A stretch of DNA of 64,000 nucleotides from Melastoma dodecandrum. Its lineage: Eukaryota; Streptophyta; Magnoliopsida; Myrtales; Melastomataceae. Below, one piece after another: positions 58,701 through 64,000 of this stretch. The stretch is from the NCBI GenBank assembly GCA_029817715.1, contig JARUPY010000602.1, positions 327,501-391,500 of the forward strand. The letters are read 5' to 3'. How positions within the stretch are numbered: the first letter of the stretch is position 1; each line of letters begins with the position of its first letter. The notes under the pieces were generated by a model that saw only the letters and a program-made list of their open reading frames with translations, did no database searches and was not told the origin of the DNA. The position numbers and the translations under genes were made by a program.

Positions 58701-59361
58701 CCATACCTCTGTCCTGTAGCGAGTATCCGGGGGCGGTACCTTGAGTTTTGCCTTCCAATCTTGGGAACTGTGAATCAATCAACATCATGAAATCAACATC
58801 AGCATATTCATGAGATAACTAAACCTTCATGAGAAAACATACGACTTGAATAAAAACAAAGATGTTCCTACAAATCAACTATGGAAACTTGCGAGAAGAT
58901 TATGTGAAACTAGAAATCGCCAATAAAGACTCCAAGGAAAGACAACCGCAAATCTGATAAGAACTACCATGCCACATCTTACCCAAGAAAACACATTGTT
59001 ACCTGGCATCAATTGCCTCAGACTGCACCGTCTTCTCAACCTCATCTACAACACCAGTCTCCGCTCCACCAAGCTGATTCCTCCTCAACCACTGCTGCTG
59101 CTGTTGCTGCTGAACTTGCTGATATTGCTGAACCTGCTGCTGCTGCTGCTGATGATGATGATGACTATGACTATGGTTATGCTGATTCTGATAGTAACCC
59201 TGCTGTTGATGATGAGGTTGTCCTACTTGCCCTAACTGGTTGTTGCTCCTTTGAGCATAGTTCGGAGGCCCCTGGGGGTGAGACCGAAAGCCCTGGTTCA
59301 TCCCCATGCCACCCCTCCCGATCCCGGGAGGATACCTCGCCCTATTACCGTTGTTATTCAT
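55785..59361 (-). CDS. RH8: DEAD-box RNA helicase, DDX6/Dhh1 class (RH6/RH8/RH12-like)
   Basis: Nine exons on the minus strand (59003-59361, 58707-58767, 58280-58514, 57528-57766, 56637-56888, 56373-56553, 56113-56201, 55939-56012, 55785-55863) give 522 aa. The N-terminal tail is Gly/Asn/Gln/His-rich with polyglutamine and polyhistidine runs, a disordered condensate-prone segment. Helicase motifs are complete: Q motif [39 protein letters not shown] across an exon junction, SAT, FIIFCN-like [15 protein letters not shown] and [11 protein letters not shown]. The end [15 protein letters not shown] is specific to the DDX6 subfamily. These ATPases act with decapping factors in P-bodies to repress and degrade mRNA. 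All junctions keep frame; no lesion. Confidence 0.95.
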
Positions 59362-61067
59362 CCTACCCACTACCAACACCAACAGTCAACCCGAAACCGT
59401 AACAACTAATCTCGCCTTAAGATTCGATCTTTTGCACAGGAAACCGAAACTCTCCTAGTGGCTATACAGACAATCCCTAAGCCTAACCCAAAAAAAAAAC
59501 AACACAACAACAGCGAAGAAAGGAACTAGGGTTGTGTAGGATCTTCGGGGGGGAGGAGGGGGGTAGAAATACGAGAGCGAAACCGTTGGAACAAAAAAGG
59601 GGGCGGTTTCCTCCGAGAAATGAAAACCCAAATCCTAATTTCGGAGAAGAAGAAGAAGAACTGAACTTTGTGGGCTTCGTAGAGAGATCTGGAAATGGGG
59701 AACTGGCGGGGACGCGGATTGACGGTAATACATAGGAGGAGAAGTAAAAGGAAAGGGTGTACGACAACCTTCGATGGGTGTCTCTTTTGGGGTGCCTCGC
59801 GGGCGGCCACTGGATGCAAGGAAGGCCAAGATCGATACTTTCTTTTGTGGGTATTGATCAATAATCAAGACAAAGGGAAGGGGGAGACCGATTGAAGATG
59901 GGGACGGATGATTTTGAGGGGGGTTGGGGGAGGTTTTCAGTTTCTTCTTCGGCCTTGTTTTTGTTCCTCTCTCGCTTTTTTCACTTTCCCTTCATCTCAA
60001 GCACAACCACAAAACAACGCCCTTCTATAACTAAATTAAAAGATTGGTCCTTTACTTATCTAATGTTGCCGGCTGATCCTTTCTTTTGAGTCTTTTAACT
60101 TGTCTTTGGTTACTAACTTTAACCCCGGTGTCTCTTCTCTTGTGATCCATCTCATTGCTGTAGTGTTTTAAGCCAAGTAGTTAAAAAGGTGGATTTAAGC
60201 CAAGTGTGTTCTGTTCTCTCCCCAAGTGTATGCAATTCCCAACTTTGGAGGCCCTCGTCTCAGGGCTGGTGATTAAAGCTCTTCAGTAACGAGAAGATCG
60301 GGCTTCTTCCGTGGAGAGGACTCCCCGTAAAGTGGCTTCAGATGGAGCTGCTTTTCGGCCTTTCGTTTTGGCTCCAATGATCCTACTCCTTGTGAGAAAA
60401 CCACACTGTCCCGATAGCATTGATTGATCGAAGGTTCAACTGAACGTTTCTAAACATCTGATAGGAACCCCTGGAGTTTGGGATGTTCTCTGCAGCTGAG
60501 GCTGCATATGCCAATTCCTCCCATCCCCTTATGCATCAATCATGCCGTGAAGCATATCCCATGGAAGAGACATGGTTTTCTCACGACAAGTGCATGAAAT
60601 CCTCTCCTCCCTTCGAAACTGTCTGTCTTACCTGAAAAGGAGGAGGGGGAGGGGGTGAGGGTGAGTTCGACAGGTTGAAAATGTCAATCGAACTGAAGGA
60701 GAGGATAAAATCTGCCCATCTTTTTAGGACAAGCCATCCACATCCAACCACCCTTTTTCCAGGAAAATTTGCAATGTCACAGCTGTTAAAAACAACAACA
60801 CCCAAATATGATGCGAACATGTTTTATTTAGACATTTATCTCAGGGCCTCTGGGTTCTTATATTGTCTGAGTTTTAAGGAAAAGGGCAAGAAAAGAAAGG
60901 ATTTCGAGAAAAGGAGGACGTTCTTTTGTTCTTTCTTTGTTTTGTTTAAGAGCGGCCGAATCTCTTCTTCTCTTTACCATCCTCGAACGTAAAGTTCCAA
61001 AGGGCCGTGACCCTGCAAACCCACTTGACGACGAGGAGGAAAGGAAGCTGATAACTCTCGCGTGGAG
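59362..61067. other. Divergent promoter region of RNA helicase and PLIM2 genes
   Basis: The helicase leader lies at about 59362-59900; a leader intron is possible. The rest is AT-rich spacer with a GAGG-rich run near 60640-60660. Overlapping frames on both strands at 59480-59900 are low-complexity and not credible. Confidence 0.5.
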
Positions 61068-62074
61068 ATGGCGTTTTCCGGGACTGTTGATAAATGCAAG
61101 GTTTGTGATAAGACCGTTCACGTCGTCGACGTGATGACGCTTGAAGGCGTTCCTTATCATAAATCCTGCTTCAGATGCAGCCACTGCAATGGAATGCTCG
61201 TGGTATGTTAGCCGTGTCTGTTCGCCCGCCATCCATTTTTTCCCTTGTTAGGAACATGGGCCAGGATGAATGATCGTGTTGTTCATTATCTTAATGTGAT
61301 TTGATTGATGGTGGCTGCGGTTAACAGATGAGCAACTACTCCTGGATGGACGGCGTTCTCTTTTGCAAGCCTCATTTCGAGCAACTCTTCAAGGAATCGG
61401 GAAATTTTAGCAAGAACTTCCAGACAGGTTAAACTCATGATATCCTCGTTTCGTCTTCGTCGATCCAATCTGCATACCTTTTCTGAAACTCGTTTATTTT
61501 TTATGGTCGGTTTTGCAGCCAAACCTTCTAACAAGGCCAATGATATGGTAAATGCCCGTTTCTTCTTAGCAGTTTCTGTCAACCGATGAATCGTATGTAT
61601 AATCTTCTGATGAGGGTCGTGTACTTGTTTACGACAGAATAGGACCCCCAGCAAGCTTTCCTCCATTTTCACTGGGACTCTGGATAAGTGTGCCGCATGC
61701 GACAAGACTGTTTATCCCTTGGAGAAGGTCCGGGATCCTTTCTGATCTGTCTCTGAGAAAACCTGGATCGAGATGTAATATGGAGTGGTTAAGAATGCTC
61801 CTCCCTGCAGGTGACTATGGAGGGAGAGTGCTACCACAAGACATGCTTCCGATGCGCGCACGGCGGATGCACCTTGACACATTCGTCGTACGCAGCCCTC
61901 GACGGCGTCCTCTACTGCAGACACCACTTTGCGAGGCTGTTCATGGAGAAGGGTGACTTCAAGCACGTCTTGGAGTCTGCTGCACACAAGAAGAGCACGT
62001 CTAGCATCTCGTCCCCTCCCCCAGAGCCAGCCGAACCTGACACCGCCGACGAGACAAAGGAAGAAACCGAATAA
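61068..62074 (+). CDS. PLIM2: Two-LIM-domain actin-bundling protein, PLIM2-type
   Basis: Five exons (61068-61202, 61328-61427, 61519-61547, 61638-61727, 61811-62074) give 205 aa. The start MAFSGTVDKCKVCDKTVHVV is typical for plant LIM proteins. LIM1 has CKVC ... HKSCFRCSHC ... CKPH. LIM2 has CAACDKTVYPLEK ... HKTCFRCAHGGC ... CRHHF, the plant LIM2 spacing. The acidic, Pro/Glu/Thr-rich C-terminal tail (PPPEPAEPDTADETKEETE) is characteristic of pollen-type PLIM2 rather than the shorter WLIM1 tails. These CRP-like proteins bind and bundle actin filaments in pollen tubes, often in a pH- or calcium-sensitive way, and shuttle to the nucleus. The small 29-base exon 3 encodes the interdomain linker. 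No lesion is seen. Confidence 0.93.
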
Positions 62075-62485
62075 CAGCAGCAGGAGTAACCTTGGCACTC
62101 CTTTGCAGTCCTCTTTTTCGCCTCGTCCATTTTGTTTATTGTATTCTGTAAGATCTTCAACAATCTGAATTAGTTTGTTATTTATTTTTTCTCGTTTTGG
62201 GTAGCAGAAGATTCTTCGAGGGTGGGAAAGAACAAATCGTTTGTAACTTTGAGAGATGCTTTTCTTGTAACTTGCTTGAACTTCATTGACATCATTTGAT
62301 ACCTTCACTTTGGACGCCGATCCAATATTAAGCTTCTAATTTCATCGATTTAATAAACTGTTACATACCCCAAAGGAGAAAATGTCCCGCTTGACTAAAA
62401 TGTGAGACAAATGCCATACTCAACAACTTCAGCAACCTTTTGAGGCTGCAAGAATTACTGGTCCCGTTTCTGGTGTTAATGTCTT
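62075..62485. other. Convergent 3' flanks of PLIM2 and taspase genes
   Basis: No gene; AT-rich 3'UTRs of two inward-pointing genes. Confidence 0.5.
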
Positions 62486-63951
62486 CTAACAACTGTCCCC
62501 GGAAAGATCGATTCTGGCTTCAAAGTGAGCCACTTCGGCCATCTCCTGCCTCCCTCGCCTAAGAATAGTTGTCTGGAGATATTTTCCGGGAGTCCCATGA
62601 GAATTTGAAGTTTCAGGAAATCCACGACTCGTCAGAGGGGTTTACCTTTGGTCGTTCCATAGAACTTCCCAGGTATCCGATTCCGAATGACAGCGCTGTA
62701 TATGCAGCGGCAATCTCCACCGCCTTCAGCCTCTTGGTTGATCCTGCGGTCTACAATTGACGGAGAACATTTCCATGATAAGCCAGACGATCAGCCATTC
62801 GTTAGCAGAAAAAATAAAGAAGTTTAATTAGACCGTACTGGTTCAGAAATGTCAGATTGCACAAACAGGATCCCGGCACTCGCATCGGCACTGTGGGCAG
62901 CGCTTGTCTGGACCAATGGACGTAAGGCTTTCATGCAAGCAGAGGCTGGACCGGCTGAGGAACTGCATTACAGCAGCAGTCAAGAGTACAGATTTTGGTG
63001 GAGAAAACTTGTAGGGATGAAAAAGAAATCATCAACAACCCGTGAAAGTTGAGAGAGCAACATATTCATGTGCCACTTGGCATAGAAAAATTCGGGTATG
63101 TTCATTTTCTGACTATAAGACGGGGGCCAAACAGAAGGGAGAAGCCAACAAGCATTCCATTCAATGCCATGACCAAATGCGAGAGGTTTTACTTAAAAAA
63201 AGAATCGGAATCATACATGGAAGCTGAAACGCAGCATTCCCTGGCAGTAAAGCCTTTCATTAGATACTCTCCTGCACCCGAGACACAGGCACCTGCAATA
63301 AACGGTGTCCCAAACGGACCTTTTGAGCATGCCCAGCACCCTGCACCATACATGGCAGCTAGTCCCACTCGCCCACTAACCTGTTGTGTATAACTAAATT
63401 ACTAAAATATTGAGGGGTTTATGATGTGCACACAGAGATCGATAACCTTCATTGCTATTCCCCCACTTGAAGCACCGGTTGCTATACGCCCATCATTGTC
63501 AACACAGATGACTCCAACAGTATCCATGATGTCACCGTCTCCTAGATACCTCACAGAAGCAACAACACAGTTAGTAAATCCACTCAATGTTCAAACACAA
63601 CTTCTCTTATGTAAGATCATTAAAAGGGAATCATTACCTAGTATTTGACACGATTCAGAAATGGGTTGCGTACAGCTCTCACCCTTAGCCTTAGCAATCA
63701 TTTCCTTATACATCCGCCACTGTACTTTAGCCTTCTCTGTCACCAACCACTGCATGATTTAGAGTACCCAAAAGTTCATGTGTGCAGATCATTACTTGCA
63801 GCACAATTAATTCAAAGAATGACTATTTTGTAGTTTTTGTTTTGTACAGACACATAACAGCGCTACCTCTTCAGCTTCAGTTATTCCTCCTGCAGGAAGA
63901 CCAAGACCCTTGGACTTCGCCCATTTATAAGCTCCTTCACCAGCTAAGAAC
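62486..63951 (-). CDS. Threonine aspartase (taspase 1-like), 3' part; N-terminal exons beyond window
   Basis: Seven exons on the minus strand: 63867-63951, 63638-63749, 63447-63541, 63217-63380, 62839-62962, 62646-62750, 62486-62572. The splices are in frame and read [38 protein letters not shown], then the autocleavage/active site [11 protein letters not shown] and [11 protein letters not shown]. The catalytic Thr codon is at 63519-63521. Further exons give [65 protein letters not shown] and the tail [13 protein letters not shown]. This is the N-terminal-nucleophile hydrolase fold of the asparaginase-2 family. The proenzyme self-cleaves before Thr, and animal taspase 1 cuts after Asp in MLL and TFIIA; plant substrates are not established. 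The 5' exons lie past the right edge. Confidence 0.9.
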
Positions 63952-64000
63952 CTGCAGATTCCCAAAACATTTGTAAGGAAGTTATCACAGGACCACCTTA

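Noticed and set aside
59480..59900. Overlapping frames on both strands at the helicase leader
   Set aside because: Low-complexity translations on both strands; a leader region is the simpler reading.

Overview
The window is nuclear DNA of a flowering plant, most likely a eudicot. Genes have many GT-AG introns. There are plastid-targeted, meiotic, cuticle and MBW-pigment/trichome-type regulatory genes, and intergenic DNA is rich in poly(G)/poly(C), (CT)n and AT tracts. I saw no rRNA, tRNA, CRISPR or bacterial operon structure. All splice models below were built by eye from reading frame, GT-AG sites and family conservation.

Layout, left to right: the 3' part of a TRAIP-like coiled-coil/RING gene (+, frame-disrupted); a WRKY group IIe factor (+); LEA14-like (+); plastid ribosomal protein L5 (+); a foldback element; the CAAX protease STE24 with 14 exons (+); a membrane-anchored RD receptor-like kinase (+); BYPASS1-like (+); an eroded BRAHMA (BRM) relic (-); an ATG8-interacting protein (+); CYP86A fatty-acid omega-hydroxylase (+); a broken PRD3/PAIR1 meiotic gene (+); a non-LTR retroelement RNase H relic (-); a TRM-type DUF3741/DUF4378 gene (+, one frameshift); a GL3/EGL3/MYC1-type bHLH (-) with a damaged basic region; an AT-hook AHL gene (+) with a frameshifted N-terminus; an intronless MCTP (-); a DDX6/Dhh1-class RNA helicase (-); a PLIM2-type LIM protein (+); and the 3' part of threonine aspartase (taspase) (-), running off the right edge.

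The genes do not form one pathway, but their order is striking. From memory, nearly every one has its Arabidopsis counterpart in three mutually duplicated segments: top of chromosome 1, top of chromosome 4 and bottom of chromosome 2. The window therefore reads as one copy of an ancient conserved block. The BRM relic sits between BPS and ATI, where the recalled Arabidopsis order puts BRM. The clustered lesions (BRM, PRD3, TRM, AHL, first gene) alongside many intact long genes suggest an uneven loss process, such as fractionation after whole-genome duplication. Single-base homopolymer errors in the assembly remain an alternative for the one-base cases.

The most unusual items are the multiply broken PRD3 copy, the bHLH whose E-box-contact residues are lost while the rest of the protein stays open, the syntenic BRM remnant, and the AHL gene whose coding frame seems rescued by an ATG four bases upstream of the ancestral one.
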